NCBI RefSeq assembly: GCF_030929555.1
Contig: NZ_JAVFVT010000003.1
Span: forward strand, 62,001 to 126,000
DNA length: 64,000 bases
Direction of reading: 5' to 3'
From: Paenibacillus sp. LHD-117
Lineage (GTDB): Bacteria; Bacillota; Bacilli; Paenibacillales; Paenibacillaceae
Made by a program: the position numbers and the translations under genes. Positions 53,925 through 61,924 of this stretch are shown here, piece after piece. The stretch's first letter is position 1; every line of letters starts with the position of its first letter. The notes under the pieces are model-generated. The model worked only from the letters and a program-made list of their open reading frames with translations. It was not told the origin of the DNA and searched no databases.

Positions 53925-54096
53925 AAGTTGAGCCCTATAAAAAATCCTGCGGGATTAACCATGCGTAGATATAAGTGTTTTCAAATACTTAAAGTAGTAT
54001 ATGTTGCAAATTTGACGATATTTATATAGAATTACTTATATGATGTTGCACAACGACTTATAAAGACGCAAAATTCAGAAGAGGTGATACGGATTT

Positions 54097-54888
54097 ATGT
54101 TTCAGGAAGAACGCATCAATATGATCATGGAGCAATTAAACCGGAACAAACGGATTGATATCAAGGATATATGCCAACAGTTCGACGTTTCCCGTGATAC
54201 GGCGCGTCGGGACCTGTTAAGGATGGAAGAGCTCGGACTCATTCTTCGAACGCATGGGGGAGCGGTCCTGCCGCAGAAGTCGAAGGAGATATTCGAGTAC
54301 AAGGATCGGCTTATCAAGGAATCCAGTGTGAAACGGGATATCGGACAACTGGCAGCATCGCTCGTGAACAATGGCGATTTCATCATGATGGATGCTTCGA
54401 CGACCGTGCAGTTCGCGGCTGAGCATCTCACGGCAGAACACGTCGTTGCGGTTACGAATTCGATCGATATCGCAGACGCGTTGTCACGGAAGAAGGCAGT
54501 ACGAACCTACCTATTGGGCGGAGAGTTGAATCTGCAGCACCGTTTTCTATTCGGGCAGGCGGCGATAGACAGTTTGGCTAATTACCAAGTGGACAAATTA
54601 TTCCTTGGCGCATGCGGGATTACGTCCGATGGATTGTCGTACCCGGATGTAGAAGACGGCGTGGTGAAGCGCGAAATGATCAAGAAGGCGAAACAGGTCA
54701 TCGTATTGGCAGACCACACGAAATTCGGCGATCAAATGTTTTACAAAATTGCAGGGCTGGACGCCATCGATCTGCTGATTACCGACCAGCAGCCAGATCG
54801 CCAATTTATGGAGAAGCTTGCGGAGCATCATGTGGAATTACTCGTTGTATCGGAGGAGGAACTCGATGATAAAACTGATCGTAAGTGA
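54097..54888 (+). CDS. DeoR-family transcriptional repressor
   Basis: 263 residues. N-terminal DeoR winged helix (FQEERINMIMEQLNRNKRIDIKDICQQFDVSRDTARRDL) with the family's RTHGGAV segment, then a sugar-phosphate sensing domain of the ribose-5-phosphate-isomerase-like fold (MDASTTVQFAAEHL, NSIDIADAL, LLGGELN, ADHTKFG). It probably represses this HAD-MFS operon until a phosphorylated sugar accumulates. GAGGTGA lies upstream of the ATG; the next gene starts inside its 3' end. Confidence 0.92.
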   Translation: MFQEERINMIMEQLNRNKRIDIKDICQQFDVSRDTARRDLLRMEELGLILRTHGGAVLPQKSKEIFEYKDRLIKESSVKRDIGQLAASLVNNGDFIMMDASTTVQFAAEHLTAEHVVAVTNSIDIADALSRKKAVRTYLLGGELNLQHRFLFGQAAIDSLANYQVDKLFLGACGITSDGLSYPDVEDGVVKREMIKKAKQVIVLADHTKFGDQMFYKIAGLDAIDLLITDQQPDRQFMEKLAEHHVELLVVSEEELDDKTDRK

Positions 54889-55675
54889 CTTGGATGGTAC
54901 GCTACTGGATCATGGGAAGCGCATTAACGAACGGGATTTGCAGTCCCTTGCGAAAGCATACGACCATGGGTTCGATTTGTGCATCGCGTCTGGGCGGATG
55001 AACTCGGAGATTCAAATTCTCTTGCAGCCCTTTGCGAATCGGTTTTATGCTGTCGGCCAGAATGGGGCGACCATTCATATGCACGACCAGCGCTTGCTGG
55101 CATCGGCGGAGTTTACTCCGGAGCTGTCAACGCAGCTGCTTCAAGTCACCGGTCGAGATGAATTCATTCATTTCATCCATTGTAACGATGATTCGTTCTA
55201 CGTACGCGATTGGAATGAGGCAGTTTTATCATACGAAGCACGGATTATGACCGCGATCTCCACCCATGCCGACTTGGAGGGTGCCATTGCTGCAGACCAC
55301 ATGCGGTGCAGCAAGCTATCCTACTTCGGGGAGCTGGAAAAGCTAGTCCAGCTGGAGGCGCGGTTCAAACATAGGTTCACCGGTCAGATCGAAACCTTCA
55401 TCAGCGATAAAGATTGTCTGGATGTGATGCCGTGCAACGTCTCCAAGGGTGACGCGTTAAAGCTGCTCATCCAGGAACTGGGGATAGCATCAGATGAGAT
55501 CGCATGCATCGGCGACTCGTTCAATGATCTATCGATGTTCGCCTTAACGCCGCACAGCTTTGCAATGAGCGAGAGCCGTGACGAGATCCGCAGCCGCGCG
55601 AGCACAGTCGTTCAGTCCGTTGCTGAAGCCATCGACCACATTATTGCCTACAATTATATGTCCAGTACGAAATAG
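54866..55675 (+). CDS. Cof-type HAD-IIB sugar phosphatase
   Basis: 269 residues from ATG at 54866, fixed by GGAGGAGGAA 5 nt upstream; the start lies 23 nt inside the DeoR gene. HAD motif I DLDGTLLD at residues 7-14, motif II SGR, a large cap domain, and motif IV IGDSFNDLSMF near 210. It most likely dephosphorylates a sugar phosphate. Coupling to a DeoR repressor and an MFS sugar-type porter suggests control of sugar-phosphate level or relief of phosphosugar stress. Confidence 0.92.
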   Translation: MIKLIVSDLDGTLLDHGKRINERDLQSLAKAYDHGFDLCIASGRMNSEIQILLQPFANRFYAVGQNGATIHMHDQRLLASAEFTPELSTQLLQVTGRDEFIHFIHCNDDSFYVRDWNEAVLSYEARIMTAISTHADLEGAIAADHMRCSKLSYFGELEKLVQLEARFKHRFTGQIETFISDKDCLDVMPCNVSKGDALKLLIQELGIASDEIACIGDSFNDLSMFALTPHSFAMSESRDEIRSRASTVVQSVAEAIDHIIAYNYMSSTK

Positions 55676-55692
55676 GGCAGGGAGATGAGCAC

Positions 55693-56892
55693 ATGAGACG
55701 TATCGTTTGGTTAGGCTGCTCCGCCTATTTTATGGTCGGGTTAGCTACAGTCGTGTTTGGCGCCTTGCTCCCGGAGCTGCTTCTAAGCTACGGCAAAAGT
55801 TACACCAGCGGCGGCCAGCTGGTATTCGCGCAGTTCGCGGGATTCTTCATTGGGGTTGCCTTGACCCCCAGGCTGATTGACTGGCTAGGGTACCCTAGAA
55901 CGATCTGGCTGGGAATGCTTAGTCTGGCAGTAACCCATGCGGTCTTTTTCTCGGAGCCGATGTGGGGACTCGTGATCGCGTTCGCAGCCCTTAACGGCTG
56001 CGGATTCGGCATGACGCAGACGGCGATCGGCACCTATTTATTAGAGACAACAGATCAAGCCGCGAAGACAATGAGTCGACTGGAGGTTGCTTTTGGCATC
56101 GGTGCCTTATTCATGCCGATCGTCACGGGCATACTTATCGCCAAGTATGACTGGATCTGGTCCTTCGCGATCGTCGCAGTCGCAGCTTTTATCAATATGC
56201 TGTTCTGGACCCGGAATGCCATGACAGCTGGTCGTAATAAACCAATGAAGACAATGCCTTCGGTCAGCGCAGCCTATCAGGACACGACAATTAAAAAAGC
56301 TCCACTCTCTGCTTCATTGCTGCTAGTATTCGTTGGATTTGTCTTCCTTTATACGGGTCTAGAAACCAGCCTTAATAATTTCCTGCCTTCGATCTTCTCG
56401 CAGCAGTTCGCGCTCCATTCCTCGGATGCAAGCCTATCGGTTACGTTGTTATGGGTGGCGATGGTAATCGGCCGTTTCGCTACAGGCTACATTGCCGATC
56501 GACTTCGGTACGATCGCTTCCTGTTCTATAGCGCGATCGGGGCGGGCTTAAGTCTAGCGGGTATGACGATGATCGGGCACCCGATTGCTGCCTTTGGATT
56601 TGTAATGACGACAGGCTTGTTCTTATCTGGCATCTTTGCCGTTCTCATTGTGTACGCGAATCGTGTATTCGCTGGGAACACCAAGCGGATCACGAGCACG
56701 CTGATTGCATCGGGAGGAGTCGGCGGTGCTGTATTGCCATATGCAACTGGCTGGAGTATGGATATGTTGTCAGCGACTGGCGCGGTATGGATGCTTGTCG
56801 GCTGTGCTTTCTTGATGCTGGTGTGTTTGTTCCGAATTAGGATGTCTGCCGGTAGACGAGACATTGAATCGGTGACATCACTTGACCATTAA
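55693..56892 (+). CDS. MFS transporter, FucP/GlcP-like sugar porter
   Basis: 399 residues with about 12 membrane helices. The ends of the halves carry MFS-like loops (LTPRLIDWLGYPRTIWLGM and IGRFATGYIADRLRYDRFLFYS). The helices' pattern and length resemble Bacillus GlcP and other FHS/FucP sugar:proton symporters. It is the third gene of the DeoR-HAD-MFS operon (17 nt after the HAD gene). The sugar is unknown. The 357-bp gap after it (56893-57249) contains only a promoter. Confidence 0.88.
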   Translation: MRRIVWLGCSAYFMVGLATVVFGALLPELLLSYGKSYTSGGQLVFAQFAGFFIGVALTPRLIDWLGYPRTIWLGMLSLAVTHAVFFSEPMWGLVIAFAALNGCGFGMTQTAIGTYLLETTDQAAKTMSRLEVAFGIGALFMPIVTGILIAKYDWIWSFAIVAVAAFINMLFWTRNAMTAGRNKPMKTMPSVSAAYQDTTIKKAPLSASLLLVFVGFVFLYTGLETSLNNFLPSIFSQQFALHSSDASLSVTLLWVAMVIGRFATGYIADRLRYDRFLFYSAIGAGLSLAGMTMIGHPIAAFGFVMTTGLFLSGIFAVLIVYANRVFAGNTKRITSTLIASGGVGGAVLPYATGWSMDMLSATGAVWMLVGCAFLMLVCLFRIRMSAGRRDIESVTSLDH

Positions 56893-57194
56893 AAAACTGT
56901 CATGGAATATAGACATTTCTGCTGACAATTGAAGCATGTACTCGGAAATTCAGCAAACGATCAGGTAATTCTCAGGTATCTCGCCATTTTGTAAGGTACT
57001 ATTAATAACGAATTCGTTCATGCGGTTGTGCGATCACATATGGTCAGGGGGGATCCTCAAATTGCGCGACTCCGGAGGAGGCGGCGGGAAGTCATGCCTT
57101 GTTTACTGCAGCACTGAAATCGAATCGTTCGGGAAGTACGATTCAGATCTGTTAGACGAAGTGGTTATCGGATGTATGTTCTGTATCAAAAAAC

Positions 57195-57223
57195 TTGACA
57201 CAGCGAAAGCGAAAAGTTAATGT
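57195..57223 (+). promoter_or_regulatory. Promoter of the GntR-LacI hybrid regulator
   Basis: TTGACA (57195-57200), 17-nt spacer, TAATGT (57218-57223), 27 nt before the GTG start. Otherwise the 56893-57249 gap shows no supported gene. Confidence 0.65.
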
Positions 57224-57249
57224 GGTAATAAAAACAGGGAGTTCATTTT

Positions 57250-58338
57250 GTGGCTAAGTACATTATTCTAAAACAAGACATTCATAGAAGACTAATGAAT
57301 GGGGAGTGGGCGGAAGGCCTTAGACTGCCCTCCAGCAGAGAATTTGCCGAATACTATGAATCCAGTGTGAATACGGTGGAGAAAGCCATCAAAGAATTAG
57401 TCGAAGAAGGGTGGCTATTCCGGGATACCCGAAGAGGAACTTTCATGGATAAAAGGAAGCTTACTGCTCAAGGCAGCACTCATCTGGTGGCTGCTTTCGT
57501 TTTTGGCATTGAGAATCCGCTTTGGTCGGCTGCATTGAGAGGAATTGAAGATGTATTATATTTACAACAATATCAACTGATAAGCTCAAGTAATGATCGA
57601 AATTTGGAGAAGTTGGAAGTGCTTGCAAGAGGGGCGGTAGCGAGAAAAGTAAAAGGAGTCATATTATGTCCAATTTTGAGTCCTGGACATGAAGATATCA
57701 ATAATCGAATCTTCTCCCTTCTTCAAGATAATGGAATTAAAGTTGTGTGCCTGGATCGAACAGTATATAACAGCAATATTCCGTATGTAACAAGCGACAA
57801 TATTACCGGGGCATATAATTTAACGAAGTTGTTAATCAATCATGGCCATCGTCGTATATTATTTATCCGAAATTCGAACATAAGTACAATGAATGAACGG
57901 TTAGTGGGATTTAAACAAGCTATTATCGATTCTGATTTAGAATATTCCGAGGAATTTGATGTGATTATACCGACCAGAATGGAGGATTTCTCCGACGAAT
58001 TCAATTGGTATTGCGACGTATTTGAGCAGAAAATGAAACAATTGAATTTTACGGCTGTATTTACAGCGAATGATCAGATTGGGGAAGCGGCAATTCATTC
58101 TTTCAAAAAACTAAAATATAGTATTCCCGAGGAAATATCGCTTGTAACGTACGATGCTGCCAATTTAAACCGGAAAATTAATTTCAATGTAACGGGAATT
58201 TCGCAGCCCTTTTATGAAATGGGACAGTGTGCCGCCAGATTATTGCTCAATTTGATTGCTGGAAAAGGGGAACAATATAATATCGGACTAGTATGCAAAT
58301 CGAAGATCGACATTGGAGAATCTGTTAAGTCGATTTAG
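57250..58338 (+). CDS. GntR-HTH / LacI-type sugar-binding hybrid regulator (AraR-like)
   Basis: 362 residues from GTG at 57250 (AGGGAG 9 nt upstream). An N-terminal GntR winged helix (MNGEWAEGLRLPSSREFAEYYESSVNTVEKAIKELVEEGWL, about 15-65) is joined to a periplasmic-binding-protein-like effector domain (about 78-360) of the LacI/GalR type (AAFVFGIENPLWSAALRGI, NITGAYNLTKLLINHGHRRILFI, AVFTANDQIG). This is the AraR architecture of Bacillus, a repressor relieved by L-arabinose. The gene is distinctly AT-rich compared with its neighbours. It probably regulates the GH95-like hydrolase that follows. Confidence 0.9.
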   Translation: MAKYIILKQDIHRRLMNGEWAEGLRLPSSREFAEYYESSVNTVEKAIKELVEEGWLFRDTRRGTFMDKRKLTAQGSTHLVAAFVFGIENPLWSAALRGIEDVLYLQQYQLISSSNDRNLEKLEVLARGAVARKVKGVILCPILSPGHEDINNRIFSLLQDNGIKVVCLDRTVYNSNIPYVTSDNITGAYNLTKLLINHGHRRILFIRNSNISTMNERLVGFKQAIIDSDLEYSEEFDVIIPTRMEDFSDEFNWYCDVFEQKMKQLNFTAVFTANDQIGEAAIHSFKKLKYSIPEEISLVTYDAANLNRKINFNVTGISQPFYEMGQCAARLLLNLIAGKGEQYNIGLVCKSKIDIGESVKSI

Positions 58339-58358
58339 TTGTAGCTGGCTGCTGAAGT

Positions 58359-58405
58359 AAAGACGACTGTTATTCCAAATATCTGGGATAATAGTCGTCT
58401 TTTTG
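58359..58405 (+). terminator. Terminator after hybrid regulator
   Basis: An 18-bp stem with minor mismatches (58359-58376 with 58385-58402) and a T-run. Confidence 0.85.
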
Positions 58406-58581
58406 CTGACCAAAAGCCCATCGTATTTTTTACACTTCTCCACTTTGTTATTGATTAAGTTTGTATTAAAATATGTATCATAAAAATGATATTTAATTAA
58501 CTTATTATTGACACAGTTATCCATCTATAATAACATCTGACTTAGCGAAGTGAATGATTAAAGTACAGGGAGTGACGATGG

Positions 58582-60783
58582 TTGAAAAGTGAATTTGAAT
58601 GGAAAGAACGAATGGCCAAGTATAACGGAATCTTCACGGAGCCGCCCAAAAACATACCTACGGACAAAGTGGTGGACGGCCCTTTAATTGGAAACGGTGA
58701 TGTCGGAGTAGTGATCAGCGGATCGCCAGAACGGCAGCGTTTATGGATATCGAAGACCGACTTTTGGAAAGCGAAGCGGATGTATCCGAACGGCAGTCCA
58801 TGCTTGCTCGGAGGAATCGATATTCATATACCTGCGTTGGCAAATGCTTCGTATAACAGTGAACAGAGGTTGCTTGAAGCGGAAGTTGCATCGGTATTTC
58901 ATAATGACGCGACATCGGTCTCCATAAACTACTGGGTTTCGGCTGGCGAGAATATGGTAATTGTTGAGCTTACTTGTGAGGGCGAAGCCGTACCGATTAC
59001 GGTTGATTTGTGGGTACAGCAAGGGAATGAATCCGAGACGGAAGAGGGGCAGCAGGACGATGTTGTTTGGGTGTCTCGAAAGTTTAACGGCGCCGACCTC
59101 GATTGGCCGACAGAAGGTGCAGTCGCCATGCGCTGCTTGGGCGGCGGGCGCGGTTCATTCCTGCTGCAGCCGGGAATAAAAACATGTATCGTTGCATCTG
59201 TATTGACGAGTCATAATGTTGAAGATTATCTGCTAGAGTCGGTTAGAAGAGCCGGACTTATGGACGTAAACCGAACGGAGATGCTTCGTTCGGATCATAA
59301 ACGATGGTGGAGCAAGTTTTGGGCAAAATCCGAAATTGAAATCGGCGATGATGTGCTGGAGAAGTATTGGTACGGCTCTCACTACATCATGGCTTGCTGC
59401 AGCCGCAACAAGGCGTTTCCGCCTGGTTTGTTCGGCAACTGGATTACGACGGACGACTCTGCCTGGGCGGGGGATTTTCACTTGAATTACAATTACCAAG
59501 CCCCTTGGTGGGGAGTGTATTCGTCGAATCATATCGAATTGAGCGAACCTTACGATACGCCGTTGCGGGAATATATGCCGAACGGACGTAAGTATGCTGA
59601 ACAATATTTAGGCTGTAAAGGAATCTATTATGATGTCGGTATAGGACCTAAAGGATTACCGACTGCCCTGTCCTCTTCGCAAGCAAGCATAAAGTATGAG
59701 AACGGCCATTTATTTTTGGGGCAAAAAAGCAACGCGGCGTATTGCGCAATCAATATGCTGATGCGTTATTACTACTCTTATGATATGCAATACGCGAGTC
59801 AGGAGGCGTATCCGTTCCTGCTTGAAGTTGCCGATTTCTGGGAGGATTATTTGACGTTCGAAGGAAACCGATATGTCATATATCGGGATGCGATTCACGA
59901 AGTCCCTACTTATACGGATTCACATCCTGACGATGAATGGTTGAAGGAGCTCGAGGACAAAAATCCGATTCTCTCGTTAGCGCTAATACAGGCAGTATTC
60001 AAAGGGCTGCTGGATATGTCCCATGAATTGAACCTCGATTCGAACCGGCGGGATAAATGGTCGCATATATTGGAGCATATCAGCAATTTTCCAACGTTCG
60101 AGCGCGATGGAAAAACGATATTTCGCTTAACGGAAGAAGGGCGAGATTGGTGGAATGATAATACGCTGGCCATTCAGCATATCTGGCCTGCCGGAGCGAT
60201 CGGACTTGGCTCGGATAAGAAGCTGCTTGAAATAGCTAAAGATACGATTACTGTTTTGAACCGTTGGACGGATTATAACGGTTTTCCAACGATATTTACA
60301 GCCGCGGCCCGGGTCGGATACGATCCCGAAGTCATCTTGCGCGAGTTGCGTCGTCAGTGTCTTGAACATAGCTATCCGAATCTGTTCATTTTCTTCGGTG
60401 GAGGCGGCATTGAGTGCTGCAGCGGTGTACCTTCGGCAATCAACGAGATGCTATTGCAAAGCCATGAACATGTAATCAAGTTATTTCCCGCCTGGCCCCG
60501 TGAAAGAAACGCCCGCTTTGCAAATTTAAGAGCCGTCGGAGCATTTATGATATCGAGCGAACTGGCAGATGAAAACGTAACTTACGTAAACATAATAAGT
60601 GAGAAGGGCAGGGCATGTAAAATTGTCAACCCATGGCCGATGGAAGAAGTTGTAGTTATGGAGAAATGCGGAGATATTCAGAAAAAAATCGATGCGCAGT
60701 TGACCGGAGACATCGTTTCTTTTACTACGGAAGCAGGCAAGAGTTATATCTTAAGATCAGGAAAACAACATTTAGATATATAG
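58582..60783 (+). CDS. GH95-like glycoside hydrolase
   Basis: 733 residues from TTG at 58582 (AGGGAGTGACGATGG upstream). An N-terminal beta domain (about 25-230) precedes an (alpha/alpha)6 barrel with GH95-like marks: DFHLNYNYQAPWWGVYSSNHIEL in the barrel and LLQSHEHVIKLFPAWP near the end. Family members are alpha-L-fucosidases or alpha-L-galactosidases. The match is distant, so an unassigned related family is possible. No signal peptide is seen, so the substrate must be imported oligosaccharide. It follows an AraR-like regulator. Confidence 0.7.
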   Translation: MKSEFEWKERMAKYNGIFTEPPKNIPTDKVVDGPLIGNGDVGVVISGSPERQRLWISKTDFWKAKRMYPNGSPCLLGGIDIHIPALANASYNSEQRLLEAEVASVFHNDATSVSINYWVSAGENMVIVELTCEGEAVPITVDLWVQQGNESETEEGQQDDVVWVSRKFNGADLDWPTEGAVAMRCLGGGRGSFLLQPGIKTCIVASVLTSHNVEDYLLESVRRAGLMDVNRTEMLRSDHKRWWSKFWAKSEIEIGDDVLEKYWYGSHYIMACCSRNKAFPPGLFGNWITTDDSAWAGDFHLNYNYQAPWWGVYSSNHIELSEPYDTPLREYMPNGRKYAEQYLGCKGIYYDVGIGPKGLPTALSSSQASIKYENGHLFLGQKSNAAYCAINMLMRYYYSYDMQYASQEAYPFLLEVADFWEDYLTFEGNRYVIYRDAIHEVPTYTDSHPDDEWLKELEDKNPILSLALIQAVFKGLLDMSHELNLDSNRRDKWSHILEHISNFPTFERDGKTIFRLTEEGRDWWNDNTLAIQHIWPAGAIGLGSDKKLLEIAKDTITVLNRWTDYNGFPTIFTAAARVGYDPEVILRELRRQCLEHSYPNLFIFFGGGGIECCSGVPSAINEMLLQSHEHVIKLFPAWPRERNARFANLRAVGAFMISSELADENVTYVNIISEKGRACKIVNPWPMEEVVVMEKCGDIQKKIDAQLTGDIVSFTTEAGKSYILRSGKQHLDI

Positions 60784-60852
60784 GGTGAGTATTCTTAATT
60801 GAGCTGAGAGACGATGAACCGGTTTCACCTTAAACCTTTACGTGAGCATAAG

Positions 60853-60885
60853 AAGGGCTTTTTCTTCATAGAGAAGCCCTTTTTG
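60853..60885. terminator. Terminator between convergent GH95-like and AraC genes
   Basis: AAGGGCTT (60853-60860) pairs with AAGCCCTT (60874-60881) and TTTT follows. Confidence 0.75.
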
Positions 60886-60892
60886 TGTGCAG

Positions 60893-61729
60893 TCAACGAC
60901 TGCGAATTTTGCCAGGGGCGATACCGTAGTGTTGCTTGAATAAGTGATAGAAATGGCTTAAATTTTCGTATCCGGCTTCGTAGGCGATGTCCATAATCGA
61001 CATGCTGGTCGTCAGCAGTAGGTTTTTGGCATAGGCGAGGCGCAGCCGGTTAATGTAGGCCGTCGGCGTCATGCGGAGATATTGCTTGAACACGCGGTTC
61101 AAATGGCCGCCGCTGCGGTCGGCCAGCGCATTCATCCTGTCCAGTCCGGCGGTGAAGTTCTCCTTCTTCTGCAATTGAGCGAGGAGAAGATCGAGCCATT
61201 GCGGCATGGGCTTCTTGTTCTCGTTCCGATAACGAAGGAAGAAATGCGCCAGAGCGTCGGTCAGAAAGCTTCGCGCCATCATTCGCGCCTTCTGCTTGTC
61301 GGTCGTTGTGTAGAGCTGGATCTGTGCGCTCTTGCCGATCATGACTTCCATATCTTCAATAGAGAGCATGACGTAAGGGGACAGCTTTGGGCTTTTGAGC
61401 GACTGGGCGAAAGCGGAGTGACCGACGTAATCGAATGCGCTCTCCACGACCTCCCTATAGAAATTGACGTTAATGAACCGGCAATCCTCGCCGTCGTAGA
61501 AGTCATAGCAATGCTTGTCGTCGGGACGAATGAACGCCATGGCGCCTTTCTCCAAATATTGCGCTTCGCCGTTAATCGAATGGGTGCACTTGCCGGCCGT
61601 GACGATGAAAATCTCGTAATAATCGTGGCCATGCAGCGGGTACGTGTGCTTGACCGTATACTCGATATGGAAATTGGACTGCACTTGTGGATCGATCAGC
61701 GTCGCCTCGCGCAGAATGGGAATTGTCAT
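60893..61729 (-). CDS. AraC-family regulator with cupin domain
   Basis: 278 residues from ATG at 61729, chosen for GGAGAG 8 nt upstream; the frame is open further upstream, but that region is not conserved-looking. Cupin sensor (about 25-120: YPLHGHDYYEIFIVTAGKCTHSINGEAQYLEKGAMAFIRPDDKH) and C-terminal AraC helix-turn-helix (about 180-275: RSGGHLNRVFKQYLRMTPTAYINRLRL, SIMDIAYEAGYENLSHFYHLFKQHYGIAPG). It is divergent from the beta-mannosidase gene, with a 195-bp shared region, so it is probably its regulator. Confidence 0.9.
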   Translation of the reverse strand: MTIPILREATLIDPQVQSNFHIEYTVKHTYPLHGHDYYEIFIVTAGKCTHSINGEAQYLEKGAMAFIRPDDKHCYDFYDGEDCRFINVNFYREVVESAFDYVGHSAFAQSLKSPKLSPYVMLSIEDMEVMIGKSAQIQLYTTTDKQKARMMARSFLTDALAHFFLRYRNENKKPMPQWLDLLLAQLQKKENFTAGLDRMNALADRSGGHLNRVFKQYLRMTPTAYINRLRLAYAKNLLLTTSMSIMDIAYEAGYENLSHFYHLFKQHYGIAPGKIRSR

Positions 61730-61924
61730 CGTAAGTCTCTCCATCGCGTCAAAAGTTGGATAAGCGTATATGTTACTATAGCACAAAAAAAGTTGGAACA
61801 ATACAAGACGTGTACCAAACCGGAATGCTACGATCAAGCTAATACTCCCGCATCTATGCTCGAAAGCGCGGGTAGGGACATGCATGTATACTACAAAACA
61901 ATACTTGAAAAGCAGGTGGAGACA

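Noticed and set aside
57020-57220. 66-codon frame in the gap before the hybrid regulator
   Set aside because: Glycine-rich, no family resemblance, overlaps the TTGACA promoter; no good ribosome site.
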